The notes: generated from the letters alone by a model not told the origin. A stretch of DNA of 64,000 nt from Paenibacillus algicola (GCF_005577435.1 NZ_CP040396.1:1670501-1734500), one strand, 5' to 3'. Positions 1-9,525 are shown, counted from the first letter of the stretch. Numbers and translations: made by a program.

Positions 1-156
1 GGCAACACCTCCTCCATGCTGAGGGATGTGGAGGAGGGGAAGGAAACGGAAATTGCTGCTATTAACGGAAGCATTGTGCATCTGGCTGAGGGATGCGGGG
101 TACAGGCTGCGGCCCATCGTCTCATTTGGCGGCTGATCGAAGGCTTACACCATTAA
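1..156 (+). CDS. panE: 2-dehydropantoate 2-reductase, C-terminal end only
   Basis: Open reading frame entering from the left edge, 51 codons to a TAA. The residues SSMLRDVEEGKETEI followed by an AINGSIVHLAE stretch match the C-terminal substrate-binding domain of ketopantoate reductases (ApbA/PanE), which make pantoate for coenzyme A with NADPH. The N-terminal Rossmann domain lies outside the window. A panE copy just upstream of a DUF3397 gene and the mraZ region is the usual Bacillales arrangement. Identification rests on a short tail, so the exact paralogue is uncertain. Confidence 0.75.
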   Translation, partial: GNTSSMLRDVEEGKETEIAAINGSIVHLAEGCGVQAAAHRLIWRLIEGLHH

Positions 157-170
157 AGGAGGCATGCGTC

Positions 171-545
171 ATGAACATTCTCATCGCAATGAGTGCGGTG
201 CCGTTTATACCCGGCGGACTTGCTTATGGAATCGCCTACTACCGAACCCGGGATAAGAAGCAGGCGATTCGAGTCTCTATGGACGTTACGACCCTATTCC
301 TATTAATATCTGTGTCTGCGCTGTTTAACATTTTGTTTGAATCCAGATGGGGATTCTACCTGACGCTGCTGCTGCTGCTTATTACAGCCGGGATTATTGG
401 CGGAGCGCAGAACCGCTGGAAGGGCAGGGTGGATGGCCGGCGCCTGTTCCGTGTCGTCTGGAGACTGGCGTTTGTGACGATGAGCATCAGCTACATATTG
501 TTTATATTTATTGGCGTGGTTCAATACATATTCCAGGTGATGTGA
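171..545 (+). CDS. DUF3397 family membrane protein
   Basis: 124-residue protein with four predicted hydrophobic segments (about residues 3-20, 40-58, 63-80 and 100-122) and a basic loop near residues 82-97. This fits the DUF3397 family of small Bacillales membrane proteins, whose function is unknown. I chose ATG 171 because AAAGGAGG lies at 155-162 just upstream; a longer reading frame from 93 would overlap panE and lacks a ribosome site. It is probably cotranscribed with panE and ends before a terminator at 588-620. Confidence 0.8.
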   Translation: MNILIAMSAVPFIPGGLAYGIAYYRTRDKKQAIRVSMDVTTLFLLISVSALFNILFESRWGFYLTLLLLLITAGIIGGAQNRWKGRVDGRRLFRVVWRLAFVTMSISYILFIFIGVVQYIFQVM

Positions 546-587
546 GGGGAAGATAGGCTTATGTCATCCCGGCATCATCTCAAGCAA

Positions 588-620
588 GTCCTGCAGGGAG
601 CATCCTGCAGGGCTTTTTTT
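588..620 (+). terminator. Rho-independent terminator after the DUF3397 gene
   Basis: Two copies of the palindrome CCTGCAGG (590-597 and 604-611) form a stem extended by G-U pairs around a short loop, followed by seven T. It closes the panE-DUF3397 unit before oppA. Confidence 0.85.
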
Positions 621-675
621 GATGAACTTCAGCTTCAGCTTGAACGATCAGGAATTAGAAAAAGGAGCGTATAAG

Positions 676-2325
676 ATGAAAAAGCGCACGTATCACCTGC
701 TGCTCATGACAGCCCTGCTTGCTTGTGGATCCCTGCTTGGCGCCTGCGGAGCAGGCAATCAGGAGGAGGCTGCAGGCGACAAGCCCCGGGAGCAGGTATT
801 CCGGATGAATATTGCATCCGAGCCGCCAACGCTGGACCCCGGACAAGCGCAGGACAATAACTCTAATACGATCATTAATGCCATTTTTGAGGGACTGACA
901 CGCAAAGGGCCGGACGGTGAAGAAGTTCCCGGTACTGCGGAGTCTTGGACGATCTCAGAGGACGGCTTGACGTATGTATTTTCCCTGCGACAGGATGCCA
1001 AATGGAGCAACGGTGATCCTGTCACGGCGAAGGATTTCGAATATGCCTGGAAACGGGTGCTGGATCCTTCCTTTGCGCCTGCTCCTCCGTATGCTTACCA
1101 GCTGTACTATATCAAAAATGCCGAAGCCTACAATCTGGGAGAGCTTGATCAAGCCGAAGACGTCGGCGTCAAGGCGACCGATGATTATACGCTGGAGGTT
1201 ACACTGGAGAACCCGACGCCGTATTTTCTAAGCCTGATGTCGTTTCAGACCTACTTCCCGCTTCACGCCTCTGTCAAGGACAATGAGAAATGGGCTACCC
1301 AGCCCGAGACGCTGATTGGCAACGGACCGTTCAAGCTGGCTTCCATGACCAAGGGACAGAAGATTGAGATGGTAAAGAATGACCAGTATTGGGATCAGGA
1401 TAACATCAAGCTTGAAAAAGTGCAGATGAGCATCGTCAACAGCTCGGCCACCGAGCTGTCCAGCTACCGCAACAATGAGCTGGATTATGCCGGTCATCCC
1501 GTAGGCAATATCCCGACAGATCAGCTGGCGGCGGTCAAGGAGCAGATGCCGGACGAGCTGAACATCAAGGGGATTTCGTCCACCTATTTTTATGTGTTCA
1601 ATACGACTCAGGAGCCTTTTGATAATGTGAATATCCGAAAAGCGTTCTCCATGGCCATTGACCGGCAGGCCATTGTGGACAAGATCACGCAGGGCGGACA
1701 GCTTCCGGCCTATGGCTTCGTTCCGCCGGGGATCAAGGGGAAGGAGGAGGAGTTCCGCACAGAGGTCTCGGAGAACTATTTTGAAGAAAATATAGAAGAG
1801 GCCAAACAGCTGTTAGAGCAGGGCATGAAGGAGAAGGGCTATACGGAGCTGCCCGCGGTCACCCTGATCTATAACTCCGATGATAATCACAAGAAAATCG
1901 CCCTTGCGATCGTCGATATGTGGAAGAAAAATCTCGGCGTCAACGTCTCGGTTCAGAATCAGGAGTGGGGTGTGTTTCTCAAGAACCGGACCGATCTCAA
2001 CTACCAGATCGCCCGGGCAGGGTGGGGCGCAGATTACAATGACCCCATGACCTATATTGATATCTGGAAAACAGGCAGCGGCAACAATGATACCGGCTTC
2101 TCGAACGCAGTCTATGATCAGCTGGTAGAGGATGCTTATGCCACGGATGATCATACCCAGCGTATGGACTTGATGGCTCAGGCTGAAAAAATATTGGTCC
2201 AGGAGCAGCAGATCGTGATGCCAATCTACTATTACTCCAGCGTCTCCTTGATCAAGCCCTGGATGAAGGGCATCGGCATTGACTTCAAGGGTGATATTGA
2301 TTTTACACGCGCCTATGTAGAGTGA
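676..2325 (+). CDS. oppA: Oligopeptide ABC transporter, substrate-binding lipoprotein
   Basis: 549-residue extracellular solute-binding protein (SBP_bac_5 family) that captures oligopeptides for import. A basic start, a hydrophobic stretch and the lipobox LLGAC with Cys24 show export and lipid anchoring to the outer face of the membrane. The segment around residues 50-75 (SEPPTLDPGQAQDNN) and the later GNGPFKL and FNTTQEPFDNVNIRKA stretches are family hallmarks. ATG 676 follows AAAGGAG at 661-667; the in-frame ATGs from 619 lie in the upstream terminator. It is the first gene of oppABCDF. In Bacillus such systems import nutrient and signalling peptides that feed sporulation and competence; that role here is inferred. 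Confidence 0.93.
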   Translation: MKKRTYHLLLMTALLACGSLLGACGAGNQEEAAGDKPREQVFRMNIASEPPTLDPGQAQDNNSNTIINAIFEGLTRKGPDGEEVPGTAESWTISEDGLTYVFSLRQDAKWSNGDPVTAKDFEYAWKRVLDPSFAPAPPYAYQLYYIKNAEAYNLGELDQAEDVGVKATDDYTLEVTLENPTPYFLSLMSFQTYFPLHASVKDNEKWATQPETLIGNGPFKLASMTKGQKIEMVKNDQYWDQDNIKLEKVQMSIVNSSATELSSYRNNELDYAGHPVGNIPTDQLAAVKEQMPDELNIKGISSTYFYVFNTTQEPFDNVNIRKAFSMAIDRQAIVDKITQGGQLPAYGFVPPGIKGKEEEFRTEVSENYFEENIEEAKQLLEQGMKEKGYTELPAVTLIYNSDDNHKKIALAIVDMWKKNLGVNVSVQNQEWGVFLKNRTDLNYQIARAGWGADYNDPMTYIDIWKTGSGNNDTGFSNAVYDQLVEDAYATDDHTQRMDLMAQAEKILVQEQQIVMPIYYYSSVSLIKPWMKGIGIDFKGDIDFTRAYVE

Positions 2326-2350
2326 TGCTGATGTCAAGGAGGGTACAGAA

Positions 2351-3283
2351 TTGAAATACGTAGGGAGCAAGTTTTTGTATATGCTGGTTTCGTTGTTCAT
2401 TCTGATCTCCGCCACTTTTTTTCTGATGAAGGCTATACCGGGAGACCCGTTTATGGGGGAGAAGAAGCCTTCCCCTGAAATCCTGGCAAGGCTGATGGAG
2501 CAGTATGATCTGGACAAGCCGGTCTTTCAGCAATATACAAAATACTTAAGCAACATCGCCGCCGGAGATTTCGGCTTGTCCATGAAGCAGCAGAACCAAA
2601 GTGTGACAGAGATCATTGTCGATACGTTTGGCCCATCCCTGCGGCTGGGGCTGGCTGCGATTGTCCTCTCTGTCCTCGTCGGCGTACTGCTGGGCATGCT
2701 GGCTGCCCTCTATCACCGGAGGCTTATTGATAACACGGCGATGATTCTCTCGGTGCTGGGCATTGCCGTTCCCAGCTTCGTGCTGGCATCGCTGCTGCAA
2801 TATGTTCTCGCGGAAAAAGCTGGACTGTTTAACGTTATGGGCTTTGACGGCCCTCTCGATTACGTGCTGCCGGTCATTGCGCTTTCCGCCCAGCCCGTGG
2901 CCTTTATCGCCCGCCTGACGCGCTCCAGCATGCTGGAGGTGCTGCACTCGGATTACATCAAGACGGCCAGGGCCAAGGGGCTGAACGGGCTGGCTATCAT
3001 GCTTCGTCACGTGATCCGGAACGGTATTCTGCCGGTGGTGACGTATGTGGGACCGATGACGGCCAACGTGATTACAGGCTCGGTGGTCATCGAGCAGATT
3101 TTCGGGATCGGCGGCATTGGCAAGCAATTCGTCGACAGCATTACCAACCGGGATTATACGGTCATTATGGGCATTACCATTTTCTATGGCATTCTGCTTA
3201 TGCTGGCCCGGTTTATGACGGATATCGCGTATGGCCTGATTGATCCCCGGATTAAGCTGAGCAGCGGGAAAGGGGGCTCCTGA
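2351..3283 (+). CDS. oppB: Oligopeptide ABC transporter permease OppB
   Basis: 310-residue inner-membrane permease with about six membrane segments. The N-terminal LISATFFLMKAIPGDPF is typical of OppB/DppB, and a C-terminal binding-protein-dependent transport motif lies at about residues 198-220 (DYIKTARAKGLNG), the loop that contacts the ATPase. TTG 2351 is preceded by AAGGAGGG, so a TTG start is credible. It pairs with OppC to form the channel. Its last base overlaps the oppC start. Confidence 0.93.
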   Translation: MKYVGSKFLYMLVSLFILISATFFLMKAIPGDPFMGEKKPSPEILARLMEQYDLDKPVFQQYTKYLSNIAAGDFGLSMKQQNQSVTEIIVDTFGPSLRLGLAAIVLSVLVGVLLGMLAALYHRRLIDNTAMILSVLGIAVPSFVLASLLQYVLAEKAGLFNVMGFDGPLDYVLPVIALSAQPVAFIARLTRSSMLEVLHSDYIKTARAKGLNGLAIMLRHVIRNGILPVVTYVGPMTANVITGSVVIEQIFGIGGIGKQFVDSITNRDYTVIMGITIFYGILLMLARFMTDIAYGLIDPRIKLSSGKGGS

Positions 3284-4233
3284 TGGCAGTCAATAGTAAT
3301 GCGACACACAGCTTTGACGAAGCCCTGAAGGCGGAGGACTTTCAGAAGATCGGTCCGGATGAGAAGCAATCGGAGGTCATTCAGCGCGAGAGCCTTTCCG
3401 CCTGGCGGGATTCCTGGGAACGCTTGAAAAAAAACCGACTCGCCATGGCAGGTATGCTCATCATGCTGCTGATCCTGATCATGGCGGTCATTGGACCGAT
3501 GATCTCGGTCTATGATTACGAAACGAATGATCTGATGAGCACGAATCTGCCCCCTTCCGCAGAGCACTGGTTCGGGACAGATGATCTCGGACGAGACGTC
3601 TTCGTTCGCACCTGGATGGGCGCGCGAATCTCCTTGACGGTAGGGCTGGCAGCGGCGGCGATCGATCTTGTAATCGGCGTGATCTACGGCGGGTTGATGG
3701 GGTATTTCGGAGGCCGTGTAGATGAAATCATGAACAAATTCGCCGAGATTTTATACTCCATCCCTTACTTGCTGGTTACGATTCTGCTGCTCGTCGTCTT
3801 CGAGCCGAGCTTGGGCACGATCATTCTGGCACTGACCATTACAGGCTGGATTAATATGTCCTGGATCGTGCGCGGGGAAATTATGCAGCTAAAGAGCCGC
3901 GAATATGTCCTTGCCTCCCGGTCCATGGGCGCCGGCACGTCACGGCTGCTGTTTCGCCATCTCATTCCGAACGCCATGGGTCCCATTATCGTGACGCTGA
4001 CCCTGTCGGTGCCGAATGCGATTTTTGCGGAATCGTTTTTAAGCTTCCTTGGATTGGGTGTGCAGGCACCCGTTGCGTCCTGGGGCTCGATGATCAATGA
4101 TGCGTTATCGGGCTGGATGTATTATCCCTGGCGGATGCTGTTTCCGGCGCTGTTCATCAGCTTGACGATGCTCGCCTTCAATATTTTCGGGGACGGGCTG
4201 CGGGATGCGCTGGATCCGAAGCTGAAAAAGTAG
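3283..4233 (+). CDS. oppC: Oligopeptide ABC transporter permease OppC
   Basis: 316-residue second permease of the peptide importer. The ~50-residue cytoplasmic N-terminus, then SWERLKKNRLAMAGM and the first membrane helix, mark the OppC N-terminal domain. The GTDDLGRDVFVRTWMGAR stretch (about residues 92-110) is diagnostic of OppC/DppC. The ATPase-docking loop is REYVLASRSMGAGTSR (about 206-221). Its ATG overlaps the oppB stop (TGATGG), implying translational coupling. Confidence 0.94.
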   Translation: MAVNSNATHSFDEALKAEDFQKIGPDEKQSEVIQRESLSAWRDSWERLKKNRLAMAGMLIMLLILIMAVIGPMISVYDYETNDLMSTNLPPSAEHWFGTDDLGRDVFVRTWMGARISLTVGLAAAAIDLVIGVIYGGLMGYFGGRVDEIMNKFAEILYSIPYLLVTILLLVVFEPSLGTIILALTITGWINMSWIVRGEIMQLKSREYVLASRSMGAGTSRLLFRHLIPNAMGPIIVTLTLSVPNAIFAESFLSFLGLGVQAPVASWGSMINDALSGWMYYPWRMLFPALFISLTMLAFNIFGDGLRDALDPKLKK

Positions 4234-4240
4234 GAGTGTG

Positions 4241-5242
4241 ATGAAAATGGACCCGATTTTACAGGTCAAGGACCTGAATGTTTCTTTTGAGGTCAGGGGC
4301 GGAGAGGTGAAGGCGGTCCGCGGCGTGAGTTTTGAGGTCCATAAAGGCGAGACTGTCGCCATCGTAGGGGAGTCCGGCAGCGGTAAAAGCGTGACCGCCC
4401 AAAGCATTATGCGTCTGATTCCCTCACCGCCGTCGCGGATCAAGCGAGGGGAGATTCTGTTCAAGGGCGAGAACCTGCTGCAAAAAAGCAACAAGCAGAT
4501 GGAAGCCATCCGCGGCAAGGATATCGGCATGATATTTCAGGACCCGATGACTTCTTTGAATCCGACGCTCAAGATCGGACGCCAGATCACAGAAGGGCTG
4601 GAGAAGCATCAGGGCCTGTCCTCTTCCGCTGCCAAAAGCAGAGCCGTGGAGATGCTGAAGCTGGTCGGCATCAAGCATGCCGAGGAGCGTTTTCATCAAT
4701 ATCCTCATGAGTTCTCCGGCGGTATGCGGCAGCGGGCCATGATTGCCATCGCACTCGCCTGCAGCCCGTCTTTGCTGATCGCTGATGAGCCCACGACCGC
4801 GCTGGATGTTACTATCCAGGCGCAGATTATGGATGTGATGAAGGACATGCAGCGTCGTTTGGGGACGTCGATCATCCTTATTACTCATGATCTCGGCGTC
4901 GTGGCCGGGATGTGTGATCGTGTGATTGTCATGTATGCCGGTGAGGTTGTGGAGACGGGGAACAAATGGGAAATTTTCAAAAACCCTCAGCATCCGTACA
5001 CCAAGGGTCTTCTGCGTTCCATGCCCCGCCTGGATCAGCCAAAGGATGAGCCGCTGATTCCGATTATGGGTACACCTCCGGATCTCATTAAGCCGCCGGT
5101 GGGCTGCTCCTTTACAGCCCGTTGTGAGGAGGCTATGAGAATCTGCGCCCGGATTGATCCGGGTGCAACCGTGTTCAGTCATACGCATATGGCCCGGTGC
5201 TGGAATCTGCATCCGATGGCACAGGAGGCGGAGCCGTCATGA
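4241..5242 (+). CDS. oppD: Oligopeptide ABC transporter ATPase OppD
   Basis: 333-residue ATPase energising the peptide importer at the cytoplasmic face. Visible motifs are Walker A GESGSGKS (about residues 43-50), Q-loop [13 protein letters not shown], signature SGGMRQR, Walker [13 protein letters not shown] and switch ITHD. The Cys-containing C-terminal extension (GCSFTARC) is typical of OppD/DppD. The start is GTG 4238, ATG 4241 or ATG 4247; AGGAG at 4232-4236 serves any of them, and I report the middle one. The end overlaps oppF by four bases. Confidence 0.92.
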   Translation: MKMDPILQVKDLNVSFEVRGGEVKAVRGVSFEVHKGETVAIVGESGSGKSVTAQSIMRLIPSPPSRIKRGEILFKGENLLQKSNKQMEAIRGKDIGMIFQDPMTSLNPTLKIGRQITEGLEKHQGLSSSAAKSRAVEMLKLVGIKHAEERFHQYPHEFSGGMRQRAMIAIALACSPSLLIADEPTTALDVTIQAQIMDVMKDMQRRLGTSIILITHDLGVVAGMCDRVIVMYAGEVVETGNKWEIFKNPQHPYTKGLLRSMPRLDQPKDEPLIPIMGTPPDLIKPPVGCSFTARCEEAMRICARIDPGATVFSHTHMARCWNLHPMAQEAEPS

Positions 5243-6177
5243 AGGAGAACGTCCTGCTCCAGGTGCAAGGGCTGAAAAAGTATTTTCAAGTGGGCGGAGG
5301 CAAGGTTCTGAAAGCTGTAGATGACCTTAACTTTACAATCCATGAGGGAGAGACGCTTGGCATGGTCGGTGAGTCAGGCTGCGGCAAATCGACGGCAGGC
5401 CGCACCATTCTGCGGCTGTATGAGCCGACAGCGGGGAGTGTGTTTTTTCAGGGCACCGATATTTACAAGCTGTCACCCCGCAAGATGAAGGTCATGCGGC
5501 GCGATATGCAGATGATCTTTCAAGACCCCTATGCGTCCTTGAATCCCAGATTCACGGTCACGGATATTATCGGCGAAGCGCTGGACATTCACGGGATGGC
5601 CGGCAGCCGCGCAGAGCGGAAGAAGCGGGTCGAGGAGCTGCTGGATATGGTCGGACTGAACAGCGATCATGCCACGCGGTATCCCCATGAATTCTCAGGC
5701 GGTCAGCGGCAGCGGATCGGCATTGCCCGCTCTCTGGCGGTTAATCCGAAGTTCATCATCTGTGACGAGCCCATATCTGCGCTGGATGTATCCATCCAGG
5801 CACAGGTTGTAAATTTGCTCAAGGACCTTCAGGAGCGGCTGGGACTGACGTACCTCTTCATCGCCCATGACCTGTCTATGGTCAAGCATATCAGTGACCG
5901 AGTCGCTGTCATGTATTTGGGCAAAATGGTTGAGCTGGCTGAAAGCGAGGAGCTTTATGGAAATCCCATTCATCCGTACACGCAGACCCTGCTGTCTGCC
6001 ATCCCGGTCCCTGATCCGGAAATTGAAAGCAGCAAGCAGCGCTTGACGATGGAGGACAGCGGTCAGGGACCGATCTCGGCGGTGAAGGGCGAGGACGGAA
6101 CCGTGCTGCTGGAAGAGCAGGACACGGAGCTGGTTGAGGTGTCACCGGGGCACTGGGTGAGCAAGCCGTATGCTTGA
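5239..6177 (+). CDS. oppF: Oligopeptide ABC transporter ATPase OppF
   Basis: 312-residue partner ATPase of OppD. Walker A is GESGCGKST, the Q-loop [13 protein letters not shown], the signature SGGQRQR and Walker [12 protein letters not shown]. The [16 protein letters not shown] tail is the usual oligopeptide-transporter C-terminal region. ATG 5239 overlaps the oppD stop (ATGA) with AGGAGG at 5223-5228, so I rejected the earlier in-frame ATG at 5197. It is the last gene of the operon, followed by a terminator. Confidence 0.93.
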   Translation: MKENVLLQVQGLKKYFQVGGGKVLKAVDDLNFTIHEGETLGMVGESGCGKSTAGRTILRLYEPTAGSVFFQGTDIYKLSPRKMKVMRRDMQMIFQDPYASLNPRFTVTDIIGEALDIHGMAGSRAERKKRVEELLDMVGLNSDHATRYPHEFSGGQRQRIGIARSLAVNPKFIICDEPISALDVSIQAQVVNLLKDLQERLGLTYLFIAHDLSMVKHISDRVAVMYLGKMVELAESEELYGNPIHPYTQTLLSAIPVPDPEIESSKQRLTMEDSGQGPISAVKGEDGTVLLEEQDTELVEVSPGHWVSKPYA

Positions 6178-6192
6178 GCTGTGTGACAACAT

Positions 6193-6251
6193 AACCGTTT
6201 CTTTTGCAAGTGGCCGGCAGGATCCATTTGTAGAAGGAACGGTTTTTTTTT
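6193..6251 (+). terminator. Terminator after oppF
   Basis: AACCGTT at 6193-6199 pairs with AACGGTT at 6238-6244 through a stem extended by CTTTT/GAAGG pairing, with a loop of about 25 bases, then nine or more T. It ends oppABCDF. Confidence 0.75.
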
Positions 6252-6290
6252 GATCCGGTGCCGGGCTGTGCCCTGCTGTTTTCTTTTCCT

Positions 6291-6320
6291 TTGACGGAGA
6301 AGCCTCACATTCGGTACAAT
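6291..6320 (+). promoter_or_regulatory. Putative sigma-A promoter for bshC-ahcY
   Basis: TTGACG (6291-6296) and TACAAT (6315-6320) are spaced 18 bases apart, in the gap between the oppF terminator and bshC. The start point would be about 55 bases before the bshC ATG. Seen by eye only. Confidence 0.6.
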
Positions 6321-6380
6321 CAAGAAAGGCTTTAATAAAGTAAGTTAACTTGAGCACCCGCGAGAATAGGAGGAGCTTTC

Positions 6381-8012
6381 ATGAATATCATTCCGGAGCC
6401 TTTGTCCGGCGGCTCCCGGCTTTCGTATGACTATATACATCATTACGATCAGGTGAGTCCATTTTACGGCGGCAGTCCCTGGGAACCTGCGGCATGGAAG
6501 CAGCGGGCAGACTGGCTGAGTCAGAGCTACGGCAGATATATCAGCCGCTCGGCGCTGGCAGGCTGTTTGCGCAGCTACAATGATTATGTCCATAATACAC
6601 ATGTCGAGGTACATAAATCTCTGGAACTGCTGGAGAAGGAGGATGCTCTGGTCATTGCCGGGGGGCAGCAGAGCGGTCTGTTCACAGGCCCCATGCTCGT
6701 CATCTATAAGGCCATTACTATCATTCAGGCAGCGAGGAAGGCAGAGGCTATGCTGGGCCGACCGGTAATTCCCGTATTCTGGATTGCCGGGGAGGACCAT
6801 GACTGGGATGAGGTAAATCATACCTACCTGCCGGCTAGAGATCAGGGCCCTTCCAGAATCCGCATGGATAGCGAAGGGGCATCCCGCACCTCTGTAAGCT
6901 ACACTCCGGTGAGCCGGACTCAATGGGATGAAGCATTAAAAGAGATTCAGCAGCTGCTGGAGGATAGTCCGTTTAAGAAGGACGTGCTGGATGTGCTGCA
7001 GCGGGCGTCGAAGCATGAAGAATTAAGCGGAGCCTTTGCCCAGCTGATGGGAGAGCTGTTCGGGAAGCATGGGCTGGTTCTGATGGATTCTGCAGACCGG
7101 GGCCTGAGAGCTCTGGAGAAGCCGGTCTTTGAACAGCTGATTACCCGCAGTGATGCATTGACTGACGCGTATAAGAGAGCAGCAGGAGAGCTCGAGAGCC
7201 TTTCGTATGAGGTTCAGGCCGAGGTGCACCCTGATGGAGCTAATCTGTTTTATGTGCATGAGGACAAGCGGCTCCTGCTGTTCAAGGAGGAAGGCCGGTT
7301 TACAGACCGCAAGGGGCTGGTCTCCTTCTCGGAGGAGGAGCTGCTGGATGAATTGCGTGCATATCCGGAGCGCTTCAGCAATAATGTTCTTACACGGCCC
7401 TTAATGCAGGATGCTGTTCTCCCGGTGCTTGGTACGGTGCTGGGCCAAGGGGAGATCTCGTACTGGGCCATCACGCGGCATGCTTTTCAGGAGCTGGAGC
7501 TTCAGATGCCGCTGATCCTGCCGCGAATGTCATTCAGCCTTGTCAGCCCGACGCTGCCCAAATGGATGGATAAATACAACGTGAGCTTCCAGGATATTGT
7601 GCAGGGACTGGGCGAGCAGCGAAGCCGCTGGCTGGAGGAGCAGGATGAGGTCGGGCTGAGTGATCGGTTTCAGGAGACGAAGGCGGCTTTTACCGCTTTG
7701 TATGAGCCGCTGCTTCAGGATTTGGGGCGGCTGCAGCCAGGTCTGATGCGCCTGGGTGAAGTGAACCACGGCAAAATTCTGGAACAAATGGACTACCTGC
7801 TGGACCGCTCCAGGCTCGCGCTGGAGCAGCAGCATCGTGCAGCCTTGAGACAGTGGGATTGCCTTGAAACCGAGCTGATGCCGCTTGGACGTCCGCAGGA
7901 GCGCGTATATAATGTGTTTTATTATTTGAACCGTTACGGAATGGGGCTTATTGATCAGCTGCTGAGCTTGACTTATGATGATACCGGACAGCACCGGGCG
8001 GTTTATCTTTAA
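6381..8012 (+). CDS. bshC: Bacillithiol synthase, cysteine-adding enzyme BshC
   Basis: 543-residue protein matching BshC (formerly YllA), which adds cysteine to glucosaminyl-malate in the last step of bacillithiol synthesis. The length is the family norm (about 540). Characteristic stretches are the DALVIAGGQQSGLFTGPM segment (about residues 89-106), IPVFWIAGEDHDWDEVNH (about 130-147) and VLPVLGTVLGQGEISYWA (about 348-365), a nucleotidyltransferase-like core, followed by a C-terminal coiled-coil region. ATG 6381 follows AGGAGGAG. It sits upstream of mraZ as in other Bacillales, with a putative own promoter. Confidence 0.93.
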   Translation: MNIIPEPLSGGSRLSYDYIHHYDQVSPFYGGSPWEPAAWKQRADWLSQSYGRYISRSALAGCLRSYNDYVHNTHVEVHKSLELLEKEDALVIAGGQQSGLFTGPMLVIYKAITIIQAARKAEAMLGRPVIPVFWIAGEDHDWDEVNHTYLPARDQGPSRIRMDSEGASRTSVSYTPVSRTQWDEALKEIQQLLEDSPFKKDVLDVLQRASKHEELSGAFAQLMGELFGKHGLVLMDSADRGLRALEKPVFEQLITRSDALTDAYKRAAGELESLSYEVQAEVHPDGANLFYVHEDKRLLLFKEEGRFTDRKGLVSFSEEELLDELRAYPERFSNNVLTRPLMQDAVLPVLGTVLGQGEISYWAITRHAFQELELQMPLILPRMSFSLVSPTLPKWMDKYNVSFQDIVQGLGEQRSRWLEEQDEVGLSDRFQETKAAFTALYEPLLQDLGRLQPGLMRLGEVNHGKILEQMDYLLDRSRLALEQQHRAALRQWDCLETELMPLGRPQERVYNVFYYLNRYGMGLIDQLLSLTYDDTGQHRAVYL

Positions 8013-8040
8013 ATTATATGATTCATGGGAGGCGTTACAT

Positions 8041-9309
8041 TTGAGTTCCAAATCAGTAGAGAACAGTATTATTACGGATCTGGGTCTGGCACCGGAAGGA
8101 CATCTGAAGATTGACTGGGTTGAGGCGCATATGCCTGTGCTGAACAAGGTTCGTAAGCAGTTTGAAGCAGAGCAGCCCTTTAAGGGACTGAAGGTGGCCA
8201 TATCTCTTCATCTGGAAGCCAAAACAGCTTACCTTGCGAAGGTTATTCAGGCTGGCGGCGCGGACGTAACCATTACGGGCAGTAATCCGCTGTCAACACA
8301 GGACGATGTATGTGCAGCGCTGGTAGAGGACGGCGTTACCGTGTTTGCAAAATATAATCCGGAGCCGAAAGAATATAAAGAGCTGATGATCCGGGCACTT
8401 GAAACCAAGCCGGATCTGATTATCGACGATGGCGGAGATCTGGTAACGATCCTGCATGCAGAGCGTCCAGAGCTGCTGGAAACTGTGCGCGGCGGTGCCG
8501 AGGAGACGACTACAGGCATTCTGCGCCTGAAAGCCTTGGAGAAGGAAGGCGCCTTGAAGTTCCCGATGGTTGCCGTTAATGATGCGTACTGTAAATATTT
8601 GTTCGATAACCGTTACGGCACAGGACAGTCCGTGTGGGATGGCATTAACCGGACAACGAATCTGGTTGTAGCGGGCAAGACTGTGGTCGTCGTGGGCTAC
8701 GGCTGGTGCGGTAAAGGCGTGGCGATGCGGGCCAAGGGCCTTGGAGCGAATGTCATTGTCACCGAAATCGATGCAATCAAGGCCGTGGAAGCGTACATGG
8801 ATGGCTTCCGGGTTATGCCGATGCATGAAGCGGCACGCGAGGGTGACTTCTTCGTCACGGTCACGGGCAACCGGGATGTCATCACGGGTGAGCACTATGA
8901 TGTGATGAAGGACGGCGCGATTTTGTCCAATGCGGGTCACTTTGATGTAGAGGTTAACAAGCCGGAGCTGCAAGCCCGCTCCCAATCTGTACGGACGGTA
9001 CGCCGCAACATTGAGGAATATCAGCTGAAGGATGGACGCAAGATTTACCTGCTTGCCGAGGGACGCCTTGTCAACCTGGCAGCGGGAGACGGCCACCCGG
9101 CAGAAATTATGGATATGACCTTTGCGCTTCAGGCGCTTTCTCTGAAATATGTCAACGATCTGCACAACAGCATAGGAAGCCGGGTCGTGAACGTGCCTTA
9201 CGAGCTCGACGAGCAGGTAGCGCGCTATAAGCTGGAGAGTCTTGGAATGGGAATTGATCAGCTTAGCGAGGTTCAGAAATCATACCTGGACAGCTGGGCT
9301 GAGCACTAA
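8041..9309 (+). CDS. ahcY: S-adenosylhomocysteine hydrolase
   Basis: 422-residue NAD-dependent enzyme that splits S-adenosylhomocysteine into adenosine and homocysteine, recycling the product of methyltransferases. The NAD-binding GYGWCGKGVAMRAKGLGA lies at about residues 219-236; the preceding VNDAYCKYLFDNRYGTGQS and the later ILSNAGHFDVE are family hallmarks. The length suits the shorter bacterial/archaeal type. TTG 8041 is preceded by GGGAGGCG; an upstream in-frame ATG at 7975 overlaps bshC and has no ribosome site. The 28-base gap to bshC suggests cotranscription. Many Bacilli use Pfs/LuxS instead, so this placement is of some interest. Confidence 0.9.
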   Translation: MSSKSVENSIITDLGLAPEGHLKIDWVEAHMPVLNKVRKQFEAEQPFKGLKVAISLHLEAKTAYLAKVIQAGGADVTITGSNPLSTQDDVCAALVEDGVTVFAKYNPEPKEYKELMIRALETKPDLIIDDGGDLVTILHAERPELLETVRGGAEETTTGILRLKALEKEGALKFPMVAVNDAYCKYLFDNRYGTGQSVWDGINRTTNLVVAGKTVVVVGYGWCGKGVAMRAKGLGANVIVTEIDAIKAVEAYMDGFRVMPMHEAAREGDFFVTVTGNRDVITGEHYDVMKDGAILSNAGHFDVEVNKPELQARSQSVRTVRRNIEEYQLKDGRKIYLLAEGRLVNLAAGDGHPAEIMDMTFALQALSLKYVNDLHNSIGSRVVNVPYELDEQVARYKLESLGMGIDQLSEVQKSYLDSWAEH

Positions 9310-9345
9310 AATCACAGATTTATAAGGGTTTGGCCAAGTCTTCGA

Positions 9346-9387
9346 GAAGCTCTGTCTCTCCTGCAAAGGGGCGGCAGAGCTTTTTTC
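9346..9387 (+). terminator. Terminator after ahcY
   Basis: AAGCTCTGTC pairs with GGCAGAGCTT around a loop of about 13 bases, followed by a T run. It separates bshC-ahcY from the dcw cluster. Confidence 0.85.
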
Positions 9388-9440
9388 AATTTGGGGAATT
9401 TCCGGTAATCCTGAAAAAATGGTTAAAAACCAGAAGGAAT

Positions 9441-9510
9441 TTGATTAAAAACGAAGAATCTATTATTCTAATGTGGTGGAAAGTGGTGTAAAGTGGGGGA
9501 AATGGGGTAA
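9441..9510 (+). promoter_or_regulatory. dcw promoter overlapped by MraZ-type repeats
   Basis: TTGATT (9441-9446), 17 bases, TATTCT (9464-9469) form a sigma-A-like promoter. Immediately after come GTGGTGGAAA (9473-9482), GTGGTGTAAA (9483-9492), GTGGGGGAAA (9493-9502) and TGGGGTAA (9503-9510), direct repeats with a 10-base period. MraZ is known to bind such spaced TGGG/GTGG repeats before its own gene. The repeats cover the expected start point, so autorepression is the likely outcome; that is inference. Confidence 0.8.
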
Positions 9511-9525
9511 GGGGTGAGTGACCGG

